Shown here: positions 1-6,927 of the stretch, in pieces | How positions within the stretch are numbered: position 1 is the stretch's first letter | Layout: each line of letters begins with the position of its first letter | Origin: an uncultured Selenomonas sp. | Lineage (GTDB): Bacteria > Bacillota > Negativicutes > Selenomonadales > Selenomonadaceae | Assembly: GCA_937915915.1 (NCBI GenBank) | Contig: CALGGN010000152.1 | Coordinates: 1 to 11,431 of the forward strand | Length of the DNA stretch: 11,431 nt | Direction: 5' to 3' | The notes under the pieces: model-generated | The model's input: the letters and a program-made list of their open reading frames with translations, nothing else | Database searches by the model: none | Told to the model about the DNA's origin: nothing | Position numbers and translations under genes: made by a program

Positions 1-76
1 TTACATCTTCATTTTTGCTTAATTCTTCTAAACTTTGATAAAATAATTCAAAATAAGCATTATTTGCTTCTTTTTG
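1..76 (-). other. Open frame continuing beyond the dnaB stop to the window edge
   Basis: Reading the minus strand past the TAA at 77-79, the same frame stays open for 25 more codons to the edge. The peptide is acidic and looks helical (EANNAYFELFYQSLEELSKNED). The DNA is about 20-25% GC, far below the rest of the locus. Alphaproteobacterial DnaB proteins carry a charged insertion at this place, between the YY motif and the final AKQR block, so this may be the remainder of a different dnaB interrupted by one stop. That is inference; in AT-rich DNA an open run of this length is only mildly unlikely by chance. Confidence 0.4.
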
Positions 77-1321
77 TTAGGTATAAAATCCCAATAACTG
101 AAATTCAGTATCTTTATTATAATAGTCATCTCTATATAAGAACATAACAATGTCGGCATCTTGTTCAATTGACCCCGAATCACGCAGGTCAGACAGCATT
201 GGGTGTTTGTCATCGCGCGATTCAACCGTACGCGACAATTGCGACAATGCAATTACGGGCACATCTAATTCCTTGGCCAGCATTTTCAGACCACGTGTGA
301 TTTCGGATAATTCCTGGACACGATTGTCGTTTTTGCGACCGCCCGGCGAGGTCATTAATTGCAAATAATCAATAACAATTAATGCAATGCCACTATGCTT
401 TCGTGCCAATCGACGTGCGCGTGTGCGCATCATTGGAACCGACATGCCCGGTGTGTCATCAATATAGATCTTCGCCTTGGAAAGCTTGTCTGCCGTATGG
501 ATGAGCCGTTCCCATTCCTCATCCTCCAGCTTCCCTGTCCGGAGGCGCTGGGAGTCAATGCCCCCCTCGGAGCAGAGCATGCGCTGCACCAGCTGCTCCT
601 TGGACATCTCCAGCGAGAAAAACGCGACAGAGCTCTCATGGAGCGCCGCATAGGCCGCTATATTCAGGGTGAACGCTGTCTTTCCCATGGATGGCCGCGC
701 CGCGACCAGCACCAGATCGGACTTCTGCAGGCCCGAGGTCAGCTCGTCCAGATCCTTGAAGCCTGTCGCGATCCCCGTAAGCCCTCCCTGTGATTCAAAG
801 AGGCTTTCCACGCGGGAAATCGTGTCCATGAGGATATTGGAGATCGGCTCAAATGCCCCGCCTTTCTGATTCGCCGCAACCGCAAGGATCTTCTTCTCCG
901 CATCGTCCATGATGTCCGCGACTTCCTCGGCATCCTCATAGGCCTTGCCCGCGATTTCCGTCGCCGCGTCGATGAGACGGCGGAGCTCCGCCTTTTCCCG
1001 CACGATCTTCGCATGATAGGCGAGATTCGCGGCAGTCGGAACGGTATTCGCAAGATCCGTGACAAAGCTGATGCCGCCCACCTTGTCAAGCACCTGTTCC
1101 TTGCGAAGTTCCTCCGTCAAGGTCACCAGATCCACGGCTTCGTTTTGAGTGAAAAGCGTTTCGATGGCGCCGTAGACGATGCGGTGCGCTTCCCGATAGA
1201 AATCCTCCGCACGCAGCATCTCCTGTGCCTCCGTGATAGCCTCCCGCTTGATGAGCATGGCCCCCAAAACGGCCTTTTCCGCTTCGATGTTCTGCGGCGG
1301 CTTGCGTTCCGCTCCGCTCAT
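77..1321 (-). CDS. dnaB: Replicative DNA helicase DnaB, C-terminus abnormal/truncated
   Basis: Hexameric 5'-3' helicase that unwinds DNA at the replication fork and recruits primase. The 414-residue product has the DnaB N-terminal domain (about 8-110), a linker, and the RecA-like ATPase domain from about 180. Visible motifs are Walker A ARPSMGKT (208-215), FFSLEMS (234-240), Walker B LIVIDYLQL (314-322), ALSQLSR (358-364) and SGSIEQDAD (382-390). Family members run about 440-450 residues and end with a conserved block (AKQRNGPTG type) carrying the arginine finger; that block is missing, because a TAA at 77-79 follows a non-family tail (residues 402-414). Codon use shifts near residue 290 (about 450-455) and again near residue 393 (about 145), to roughly 50% and then about 25% GC. 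The ATG overlaps the lonC stop as ATGA, implying translational coupling. The first two thirds are secure; the end probably comes from other genomes (chimeric assembly) or a decayed recombinant. Confidence 0.85.
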   Translation of the reverse strand: MSGAERKPPQNIEAEKAVLGAMLIKREAITEAQEMLRAEDFYREAHRIVYGAIETLFTQNEAVDLVTLTEELRKEQVLDKVGGISFVTDLANTVPTAANLAYHAKIVREKAELRRLIDAATEIAGKAYEDAEEVADIMDDAEKKILAVAANQKGGAFEPISNILMDTISRVESLFESQGGLTGIATGFKDLDELTSGLQKSDLVLVAARPSMGKTAFTLNIAAYAALHESSVAFFSLEMSKEQLVQRMLCSEGGIDSQRLRTGKLEDEEWERLIHTADKLSKAKIYIDDTPGMSVPMMRTRARRLARKHSGIALIVIDYLQLMTSPGGRKNDNRVQELSEITRGLKMLAKELDVPVIALSQLSRTVESRDDKHPMLSDLRDSGSIEQDADIVMFLYRDDYYNKDTEFQLLGFYT

Positions 1322-3528
1322 GCTGCCCCCTCCGCTTTCTGCTCTGACGGCTGCGCTTCCCTCTTCTTCGGCATCTCCTCAAAGATGTATCGGAACGCCT
1401 CTTCCGCTGTTTCCACCGCATGGATTTCCAATCCCAGATGCTCCTTCGGGATATCCTTTGCGTTTTCCTTCGGGATCACCAGCACCTTGACCCCTGCCTG
1501 CTTCGCGCCGTAGGCCTTCTCGAACACGCCTCCCACGGGGCGCACACGCCCCTGCAAAGAGATCTCGCCCGTGACCGCCACATCCTGATGGATGCGCGCC
1601 CCCGTGACCGCGCTCACGATGGCGGACAGGATCGCCGTACCGGCGCTCGGCCCGTCGATATTGCCGCCGCCGATCACGTTGATATGCAGGTCATAGTCAT
1701 GGATATCTTCCCCCGTGACGCGACGCAGAACGGAGGCCGCGTTAAAGACGGAATCCTTCGCCATGCTGCCCGCCGTCTCATTGAAGCGCACGGTTCCCTT
1801 GCCCTTTTCATGGGCGGGGAATGCCACAGCCTCGATCTCGATGACCGAACCCAAAAAGCCCGATACGCCAAGCCCAAAAATGTGTCCTGCCATGCACTTG
1901 TCCGATGCCTTCTTGGTGACGAACTGAAACAGGCGGCTGACCTGCGCCACCTCGTAGATATCCTGCTTCTCGATGGTGATTCCCTGCGTCAGCTCGGACA
2001 GCATCTGCGCCAAATCGTCCCCCGTTTCAGCCTTCACAATCCCATCCGATTCCGATGCACTGCCGTCTTCCGATGATACAGCCTGCTCTCCATCCTTTGC
2101 ATCCGCCTCTGTTCCCTCCGGTGCCTTGCCGCTTTCCGACGGCGCGGCCTGCTCTCCGGAGGCAATCTTCACGTCGCGTTCCAGCGCAGCTTTTGCCGCC
2201 AGACGCTCCGCTTCCTCCCGGATGCCGCAGCGCTCCAGTGCCAAGCTATAGGCATCCGCAAGGATGTTGATGGCCTTGCGGCCCTCGATGGTATATTCGC
2301 TGATGAGCTCTGCCACTTCATCGGCAAGCTGCACATGGAGCTTCTTTGCCGCATTCCGCACGATGATTTGGATATGTTTCGGCGTCAGCGGCTCAAAGTA
2401 AAGCTCTGCGCAGCGGGAGCGCAGCGCGGGATTGATATGGCCCGCATCCCTGGTCGTCGCGCCGATCAAGACGAAATCCGCAGGCGCACCCTCTTCAAAG
2501 AGCTTGCGGATGTAGGGAGGCACACGCTCATCCGTCGGGTCATAGTAGGCCGACTCGAAAAAGGCGCGCTTGTCCTCCAGTACCTTCAGCAGCTTGTTCT
2601 GGAGCATCTCGTCCATCTCGCCGATCTCGTCGATGAAGAGGATCCCGCCATGGGCATCCGTCACCAGCCCCGGCTTCGGCTCGGGGATTCCGCTGTCCGC
2701 AAGGCTCTTCTGCGCGCCCTGGTAGATCGGGTCGTGCACAGAGCCAAGGAGCGGATTCGTCATATCCCGCGGGTCCCAGCGGAGCGTCGTACCGTCCGTC
2801 TCCACAAAGGGCGCTTTCTCATGAAACGGCGAAAGCTTTGTGCCGCGCGCCGCTTCCAGAATGAGCCTTGCCGCGGTGGTCTTCCCCACGCCCGGCGGCC
2901 CGTAGAGCAGCAGATGCTGCGGATAGGGCGAGGTCAGCTTGGCGCGGAGCGACTTGACCGCCCGTTCCTGCCCCACGATCTCCTCCAAGGACTTCGGCCG
3001 CAGAAGCTCCATGACGGACTGTGTCAAATGCACCTTCTCCAGCGCCTCCAGCGCCTCCCGTTTCTTGGCATCCTGCGGCGTCTCCGCATCCGCCTTTTCC
3101 TCCTTCAGCACCTGCAGACGGATATCCTTCACATAGTCCTGATGCTCCTTCTCCAGCTTTTCCGTGATCCGCTTTTCGATCTTGTCCTCCACGCTGCGCC
3201 GAGCCATGATGTCCGCGAGACGTTCCGAGAGCTGTATCAGCTGCGCAGGGATCTCGTTCTCCTTCGGCGCGGGCCCCAGCGTCGGATTCTCCTCCAGAAT
3301 GCGGCGGATGGCCAGAATGCGCTCCCCCGGATCCTCTGACCTCATGTAGCGCAGCGCATCCATCTTCCCCGCCTGGATCACCAGCCGATCTGCCCCCATG
3401 ATATCCACCAAAACGGCATAGAGCGCAGAAATCTCCCGATCCAGCTCTGTCTCCACACGCTGCTCCGCCGACTGCTGCTTCTTCGGCGCCTTGCGGAAGA
3501 TACGCAGCAATTTATTCAATAGTCCCAT
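1318..3528 (-). CDS. lonC: Lon-family ATP-dependent protease, LonC type
   Basis: AAA+ Ser-Lys protease of 736 residues, cytosolic, expected to degrade regulatory or damaged proteins. It lacks the classical Lon N-terminal substrate domain and instead has the charged helical N-terminus (about 25-170) typical of the 'ATP-dependent protease, Lon family' group of Firmicutes. The AAA+ module holds Walker A GPPGVGKT (210-217), Walker B ILFIDE (296-301) and the arginine-finger region ALRSRCAE (368-375). The Lon protease domain (about 545-710) carries the catalytic serine in DGPSAG (S628) and the likely catalytic lysine K671. Between them lies an acidic Ser/Ala/Gly-rich insert (about 455-500) with two related copies of a GEQA(A/V)xSE(S/D)G unit, probably a flexible linker. 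I chose the ATG at 3528 because AAGGAGT sits just upstream; an in-frame ATG at 3609 has no ribosome site and would include the promoter. First gene of a unit with dnaB. Confidence 0.9.
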   Translation of the reverse strand: MGLLNKLLRIFRKAPKKQQSAEQRVETELDREISALYAVLVDIMGADRLVIQAGKMDALRYMRSEDPGERILAIRRILEENPTLGPAPKENEIPAQLIQLSERLADIMARRSVEDKIEKRITEKLEKEHQDYVKDIRLQVLKEEKADAETPQDAKKREALEALEKVHLTQSVMELLRPKSLEEIVGQERAVKSLRAKLTSPYPQHLLLYGPPGVGKTTAARLILEAARGTKLSPFHEKAPFVETDGTTLRWDPRDMTNPLLGSVHDPIYQGAQKSLADSGIPEPKPGLVTDAHGGILFIDEIGEMDEMLQNKLLKVLEDKRAFFESAYYDPTDERVPPYIRKLFEEGAPADFVLIGATTRDAGHINPALRSRCAELYFEPLTPKHIQIIVRNAAKKLHVQLADEVAELISEYTIEGRKAINILADAYSLALERCGIREEAERLAAKAALERDVKIASGEQAAPSESGKAPEGTEADAKDGEQAVSSEDGSASESDGIVKAETGDDLAQMLSELTQGITIEKQDIYEVAQVSRLFQFVTKKASDKCMAGHIFGLGVSGFLGSVIEIEAVAFPAHEKGKGTVRFNETAGSMAKDSVFNAASVLRRVTGEDIHDYDLHINVIGGGNIDGPSAGTAILSAIVSAVTGARIHQDVAVTGEISLQGRVRPVGGVFEKAYGAKQAGVKVLVIPKENAKDIPKEHLGLEIHAVETAEEAFRYIFEEMPKKREAQPSEQKAEGAA

Positions 3529-3565
3529 AATACTCCTTCTTCTCTCTTCGAAATACACTCCATAC

Positions 3566-3594
3566 ATCATACCGCAATCCAGTGTAAAAAGCAA
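3566..3594 (-). promoter_or_regulatory. Predicted sigma-A promoter for lonC-dnaB
   Basis: On the minus strand TTGCTT (3594-3589) is followed after 17 bases by TATGAT (3571-3566), about 38 bases before the lonC start. The -10 is good and the -35 fair. Nothing else in the short divergent gap fits as well. Confidence 0.5.
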
Positions 3595-3617
3595 TGAAAC
3601 GAGCCTCACACTTTTCC

Positions 3618-3646
3618 TTGACCAACATCGCCCTGCACTATATAAT
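3618..3646 (+). promoter_or_regulatory. Strong predicted sigma-A promoter for the UPF0291 gene
   Basis: TTGACC (3618-3623), an exact 17-base spacer, and a perfect TATAAT (3641-3646), which sits about 38 bases before the GTG start. It is the best promoter match in the window and diverges from the lonC promoter with about 23 bases between the two -35 boxes. Confidence 0.75.
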
Positions 3647-3656
3647 GTAGGGCGAT
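3627..3656. promoter_or_regulatory. 30-bp near-palindrome over the -10 box, candidate operator
   Basis: ATCGCCCT at 3627-3634 is mirrored exactly by AGGGCGAT at 3649-3656. The 14 bases between continue the dyad almost completely (GCACTATATAATGT), so 13 of 15 base pairs match. The -10 box lies in its centre, the classical position for a repressor that blocks RNA polymerase. The inner part loosely resembles an NrdR box, but only one copy is present and I do not assign a regulator. In RNA it could only form partly, as transcription would start near its right arm. Confidence 0.5.
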
Positions 3657-3683
3657 AAGCTACCCAAAATCTAGGAGAGGCAG

Positions 3684-3929
3684 GTGCCCATGATGATCAC
3701 ACCCGAACTGATTGCACGCATCAACGAGCTCGCACGCAAGAAACGCGCGGAGGGACTGGATCAGCAGGAACTGGACGAGCAGGCGGAATTGCGCCGTATC
3801 TACCTTGACAGCATCAAGGCGCAGGTGAGGGACATGCTGGACACGATTGAATTCGTAGATCCCGAGTCTCCTTCGCAGCATGTCTTCCATCAAACCCAGA
3901 TCGACCTTGTGGAACGTCCGCTGCACTAG
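3684..3929 (+). CDS. UPF0291 (DUF896, YnzC-like) small protein
   Basis: Small cytosolic protein of 81 residues. The N-terminal part matches the UPF0291 pattern: (M)IT.E.IARINELARKKR, then a short turn, then EL.EQAELRR.YLDSIKAQVRDML, forming the two-helix hairpin known for this family, and a VDPE motif near residue 60. The molecular role of the family is unknown; in Bacillus ynzC lies in the SOS-controlled yneA operon. Start choice: AGGAG at 3673-3677 is best spaced for the GTG at 3684, while ATG codons at 3690 and 3693 are possible alternatives (the family usually begins MI). The TAG stop is formed by the first three bases of the adjoining inverted-repeat element, so the last residues may differ from those before that element inserted. 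Confidence 0.8.
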   Translation: MPMMITPELIARINELARKKRAEGLDQQELDEQAELRRIYLDSIKAQVRDMLDTIEFVDPESPSQHVFHQTQIDLVERPLH

Positions 3930-4089
3930 TATAACCCATTCCAAATAACTTGCTGTTTGACTTGTCTAAATTTCCATGAACTGTGTCTTCGATCGCTTGA
4001 CGTAGCTCTGCTACGACTGCGCTCCTCATCCTTGTTCATGAAAATTTATCCTGCGTGAAACAGCAAGTTATTTAAAACGTGTTATACTA
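3927..4089. repeat. 163-bp quasi-palindromic MITE-like/REP-like element
   Basis: TAGTATAAC (3927-3935) is mirrored by GTTATACTA (4081-4089), AAATAACTTGCTGTTT (3943-3958) by its exact complement at 4058-4073, AAATTT..CATGAAC (3968-3981) by GTTCATG..AAATTT (4034-4047), and CGTAGC (4001-4006) by GCTACG (4010-4015) around a TCT loop. All arms share one centre near 4008 (within one base), so the whole element can fold as a single long hairpin. It encodes no transposase. TA dinucleotides sit at both outer edges and could be a target duplication of a Tc1/mariner-like system, but this is unproven. The outermost arms also contain -10-like TATAAC/TATACT. Confidence 0.75.
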
Positions 4090-4129
4090 TATGCAGGATG
4101 CCTTGTCTCTAGGTATCCTGTATATTTTT
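4089..4129 (+). terminator. Intrinsic terminator downstream of the repeat, ahead of proC
   Basis: A 14-base stem, 4089-4102 with 4112-4125 (two G:U pairs), closes a 9-base loop and is followed by a T run (4125-4129). It would end transcripts from the UPF0291 promoter. Because it lies only 52 bases before proC, it may also act as an attenuator for read-through into proC. Confidence 0.7.
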
Positions 4130-4180
4130 CTGCATTTCTTTACTTTTTCTTGGTATATTTTATTTTTTAGGAGGATTCTT

Positions 4181-4987
4181 GTGAAAAATACATCCATAGG
4201 GTTCATCGGAGGCGGAGCTTTAGCAGGTGCATTGATCAAAGGCATCGCTGGGAAGCTGGTGGAAAACCCTGCCAATATTTATGTGTCCGACCATAAACAG
4301 GAACGCTGCGACGAACTCCATACTGCCTACGGAGTGACCGCTGCGGTCGGCGCCGAAAACTTTCTTTCAAAAGCGGACATCCTGGTGCTCGCCGTCAAGC
4401 CTAAGGATGCACGGGCCGCAATGCAGCAAGTATGCGGCTCTGTGCGGGGGGATGCCATCATCATCTCCGTCATCGCAGGCATGCCGCTTTCCATCGTCGA
4501 AGAGTATTTCCCAACGCAGCCTGTCTATCGTGTCATGCCGAACACCCCGCAGGCTGTCGGCTGCGGCATGGCGGCATATACGGCAGGCAGCCATGCAGAG
4601 GACGAGGCAACGCGGCAAGTTCATGAGCTTTGGTCTTCCGTCGGCCTTGCCCTGCAAGTGGAAGAACGGCTCATGGATGCGGTCACAGGGCTTTCTGGAA
4701 GCGGCCCTGCCTATGCGTTCCTCATGATCGATGCCCTCGCCGATGGCGGCGTTGCAGCAGGCCTCCCGCGTCAGGCAGCGATCCAAATGGCAGCGCAGAC
4801 CCTGCTCGGCTCTGCCAGGATGGTGCTTGAAACCGGACTCCATCCCGATGTTCTCAGGGATCAGGTCACCTCGCCCGCCGGAACCACCATTGCCGGAGTG
4901 CGTGAACTGGAAAAGGCGGGTCTTCGCAGCGCCCTCATCGAAGCCGTGCTTGCCGCGACAGAGCAATCGAAAAAACTCGGAAAATGA
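4181..4987 (+). CDS. proC: Pyrroline-5-carboxylate reductase
   Basis: Last enzyme of proline synthesis: reduces 1-pyrroline-5-carboxylate to L-proline with NAD(P)H in the cytosol. The 268-residue product is the usual family length. It starts with the Rossmann motif IGFIGGGALAGAL (about 5-17), continues with LAVKP and VMPNTP, and has the C-terminal dimerisation/active-site signature GLSGSGPAYAFLMIDALADG and SPAGTTIAGVREL. I chose the GTG at 4181 because a perfect AGGAGG (4169-4174) lies 6 bases upstream; starting earlier at 4079 would add a hydrophobic extension read out of the terminator and repeat. No convincing -35/-10 pair lies between the terminator and the gene, only a TGG-TATATT extended -10 that is probably too close to the start. 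Possible read-through from the upstream gene. proC ends at a terminator shared with ptsI. Confidence 0.93.
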   Translation: MKNTSIGFIGGGALAGALIKGIAGKLVENPANIYVSDHKQERCDELHTAYGVTAAVGAENFLSKADILVLAVKPKDARAAMQQVCGSVRGDAIIISVIAGMPLSIVEEYFPTQPVYRVMPNTPQAVGCGMAAYTAGSHAEDEATRQVHELWSSVGLALQVEERLMDAVTGLSGSGPAYAFLMIDALADGGVAAGLPRQAAIQMAAQTLLGSARMVLETGLHPDVLRDQVTSPAGTTIAGVRELEKAGLRSALIEAVLAATEQSKKLGK

Positions 4988-4998
4988 TATTTGATAAC

Positions 4999-5035
4999 AA
5001 AGGCTGCATCGCCAAAACAGACGATGCAGCCTTTT
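4999..5035. terminator. Bidirectional intrinsic terminator between proC and ptsI
   Basis: AAAGGCTGCATCG (4999-5011) and CGATGCAGCCTTT (5022-5034) form a perfect 13-bp stem around a 10-base loop. There is a T run on the plus side and an A-rich stretch on the minus side, so it can serve both convergent genes. Confidence 0.85.
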
Positions 5036-5074
5036 CATCAGCTTATATTATGGAAGAAAAAGACACAAGAAACA

Positions 5075-6787
5075 TCAGAGGATCTTCTGCAGATAATCCT
5101 TGATTTGGTCGCCGTCCTCCATCTTCATGACATCGGCAAGGATTTCCTTTGCCTTGATGGAGCTGATGTCACGGATCTTTTCCTTGACCCGCGGAATGGA
5201 CGGAGCGCTCATGGAGAGCTCGCTGATGCCCATGCCCAGGAGCAGGACAGCCGCATTCGGATCGCTCGCCATTTCGCCGCACATGCCCGCCCAGATGCCG
5301 TTCTCACGAGCGGATTCGATGGTGAGCTTGATGAGGCGGAGCACCGCCGGATTGAAGTGGTTATAGAGATAGGAGATGCTTGCATTTCCACGGTCTACAG
5401 CCAGCGTGTACTGCACAAGGTCGTTGGTTCCGATGCTGAAGAAGTCCACGTATTTTGCCAACACCGGTGTCATGACGGCAGCAGCGGGGGTCTCCACCAT
5501 GATGCCCACTTGGACGCTGTCGGAGTATTTTTTGCCCTCATGGGTGAGTTCCGTTTTGGCCTCCTCAACCAGTTCCTTGACCGCCTTGAACTCCTCCACA
5601 TTGATGACCATCGGCACCATGATGGCGGCCTTTCCATAGACGCCGGCGCGGAGGATGGCCTTGAGCTGCGGCATGAAGAGATCCTTGCGCTTCAGGCTGA
5701 TGCGCACGGCGCGGTAGCCGAGGAATGGATTTTCCTCAGGAGGAATGTTGAGATAGGGCAGGGGCTTGTCGCCGCCGATGTCCATGGTGCGGATGACGCA
5801 GAGATGCCCATTGCACTTCTCGATGGCTTCCTTGTAGAGCTTGAACTGGTCCTCCTCCGTGGGGATGTCTTCGCGCCCCATGAACACGAATTCGGAGCGG
5901 AACAGACCCACGCCCTCGCAACCATAGTTGTTGGCGTTGTCCACATCGGTGGGAAGGCCGATATTTGCCATGAGCTCCACGCGGACACCGTCTGTAGTGA
6001 CGGCGGGCAGATCCTTGAGCTGGGCATAGTGAGCCTTGAGCTCTTCCTGCTTCTTGATTTTTTCCTGATAGCTGGCGTGATCCTCTTCGGATGGACGGAT
6101 GAGGATATCGCCCTTTTCACCATCCACGATGACGGGATCGCCATCGGCAATCTTGTCAATGGCGGAACCGACACCGACCACGGTCGGGATGGCACGCGCC
6201 TTTGCGATGATGACCGCATGAGCCGTGGTGCTGCCGGCACCCAGGATGACGCCTGCAATCTTGTCTGTGGGGAGACCTGCAATGACAGAGGGCTCAATCT
6301 CCTGCCCGCAGAGAATGACAGCACCGTCACCGATTTCCGGCTCTTTGACGCCCAGGATGTATTTCGCGATGCGCTTGCCCACATCCCGCAGATCCACAGC
6401 GCGGGCGGCGAAGTATTCATCGTCCATCTGCTCAAATTCGTGCGCCATGTCCTCGGCTGCCCGCAGGATGGCATGGGGAGCGCTGGGCGTTTCCGCTTCG
6501 TCCAGTTTCTCCATAATCTTGTCTGCCAATGTCGGATCCTGCATCATCAGGCGATGGGCATCCATAATGCCTGCCTGCTCCGTCAGTTCTTGAGCCTTGA
6601 GCTGCTCGATGCTCTTTGCCAGATTGTCCGATACGGCAACCAATGCATCCTGTGCCTTCTGCTTCTCCGCTTCCTTGTCGAGCGGCCGGTAGTTTACCAA
6701 ATATCCATCGAGATTCTGTCCGGCCAGCATGATTTTGCCGATTGCGATACCGGCAATGACGCCCTTGCCTTGCACTTTTTCTGCCAT
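5075..6787 (-). CDS. ptsI: PTS enzyme I (phosphoenolpyruvate-protein phosphotransferase)
   Basis: Cytosolic first enzyme of the sugar phosphotransferase system; it autophosphorylates from PEP and passes the phosphate to HPr. At 570 residues it is the usual length. The N-terminal HPr-binding and phosphohistidine part holds the active-site histidine H190 in STTAHAVIIAKA. The PEP-binding TIM barrel carries GVGLFRSEFVFMGR (292-305), RTMDIGGDK (333-341), DFFSIGTNDLVQY (448-460) and GMCGEMASD (501-509) with the conserved cysteine C503. The active-site stretch deviates from the usual GG-x-TSH-x-AI-x-AR form (GSTTAH, then K instead of R), though the histidine is intact. I start at the ATG at 6787, which has a GGGGGG ribosome-site-like run 7 bases upstream; the ATG five codons earlier has none. 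Second gene of ptsHI, separated by about 140 bases containing a terminator. Confidence 0.95.
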   Translation of the reverse strand: MAEKVQGKGVIAGIAIGKIMLAGQNLDGYLVNYRPLDKEAEKQKAQDALVAVSDNLAKSIEQLKAQELTEQAGIMDAHRLMMQDPTLADKIMEKLDEAETPSAPHAILRAAEDMAHEFEQMDDEYFAARAVDLRDVGKRIAKYILGVKEPEIGDGAVILCGQEIEPSVIAGLPTDKIAGVILGAGSTTAHAVIIAKARAIPTVVGVGSAIDKIADGDPVIVDGEKGDILIRPSEEDHASYQEKIKKQEELKAHYAQLKDLPAVTTDGVRVELMANIGLPTDVDNANNYGCEGVGLFRSEFVFMGREDIPTEEDQFKLYKEAIEKCNGHLCVIRTMDIGGDKPLPYLNIPPEENPFLGYRAVRISLKRKDLFMPQLKAILRAGVYGKAAIMVPMVINVEEFKAVKELVEEAKTELTHEGKKYSDSVQVGIMVETPAAAVMTPVLAKYVDFFSIGTNDLVQYTLAVDRGNASISYLYNHFNPAVLRLIKLTIESARENGIWAGMCGEMASDPNAAVLLLGMGISELSMSAPSIPRVKEKIRDISSIKAKEILADVMKMEDGDQIKDYLQKIL

Positions 6788-6822
6788 GTCTCGTCCCCCC
6801 ATTGATTGAAAATAATTTTGTT

Positions 6823-6852
6823 GATATACTGCATCCAGAATCAGTATATCAA
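6823..6852 (-). promoter_or_regulatory. Possible internal promoter of ptsI overlapping an inverted repeat
   Basis: On the minus strand TTGATA (6852-6847), 18 bases, then TATATC (6828-6823). The same bases form a 9-bp inverted repeat, GATATACTG (6823-6831) and CAGTATATC (6842-6850), which could be an operator or an RNA hairpin in the ptsI leader. The promoter boxes are only moderate. Confidence 0.35.
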
Positions 6853-6878
6853 TACAGTAGCCATTCCTGCTGTATTCG

Positions 6879-6903
6879 AAAAAAGAGGCGGAATCTCCGC
6901 CTC
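6879..6903 (-). terminator. Intrinsic terminator between ptsH and ptsI
   Basis: On the minus strand GAGGCGGA, a 3-base loop and TCCGCCTC (stem 6885-6892 with 6896-6903) are followed by six T (6884-6879). It is textbook in form, sits about 25 bases after the ptsH stop, and should make HPr transcripts more abundant than enzyme I transcripts. A further hairpin (ATACAG/CTGTAT, 6852-6875) follows before ptsI. Confidence 0.85.
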
Positions 6904-6927
6904 CTCCGGGGAAATCTCCCCCTCAGG

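Noticed and set aside
77..79. TAA read as glutamine (genetic code change) in dnaB
   Set aside because: All other genes here use TAA, TAG or TGA as normal stops, and UAA recoding is not known in bacteria; a chimera or a mutation is simpler.
3814..4029. 71-residue minus-strand frame starting inside the 163-bp repeat
   Set aside because: It runs from the palindromic element into the antisense of the UPF0291 gene and has no ribosome site; such peptides are by-products of repeat copies.
4991..6805. 604-residue open frame on the plus strand opposite ptsI
   Set aside because: It is a codon-bias shadow of ptsI, whose product has all enzyme I signatures; the opposite frame has no recognisable domain or ribosome site.
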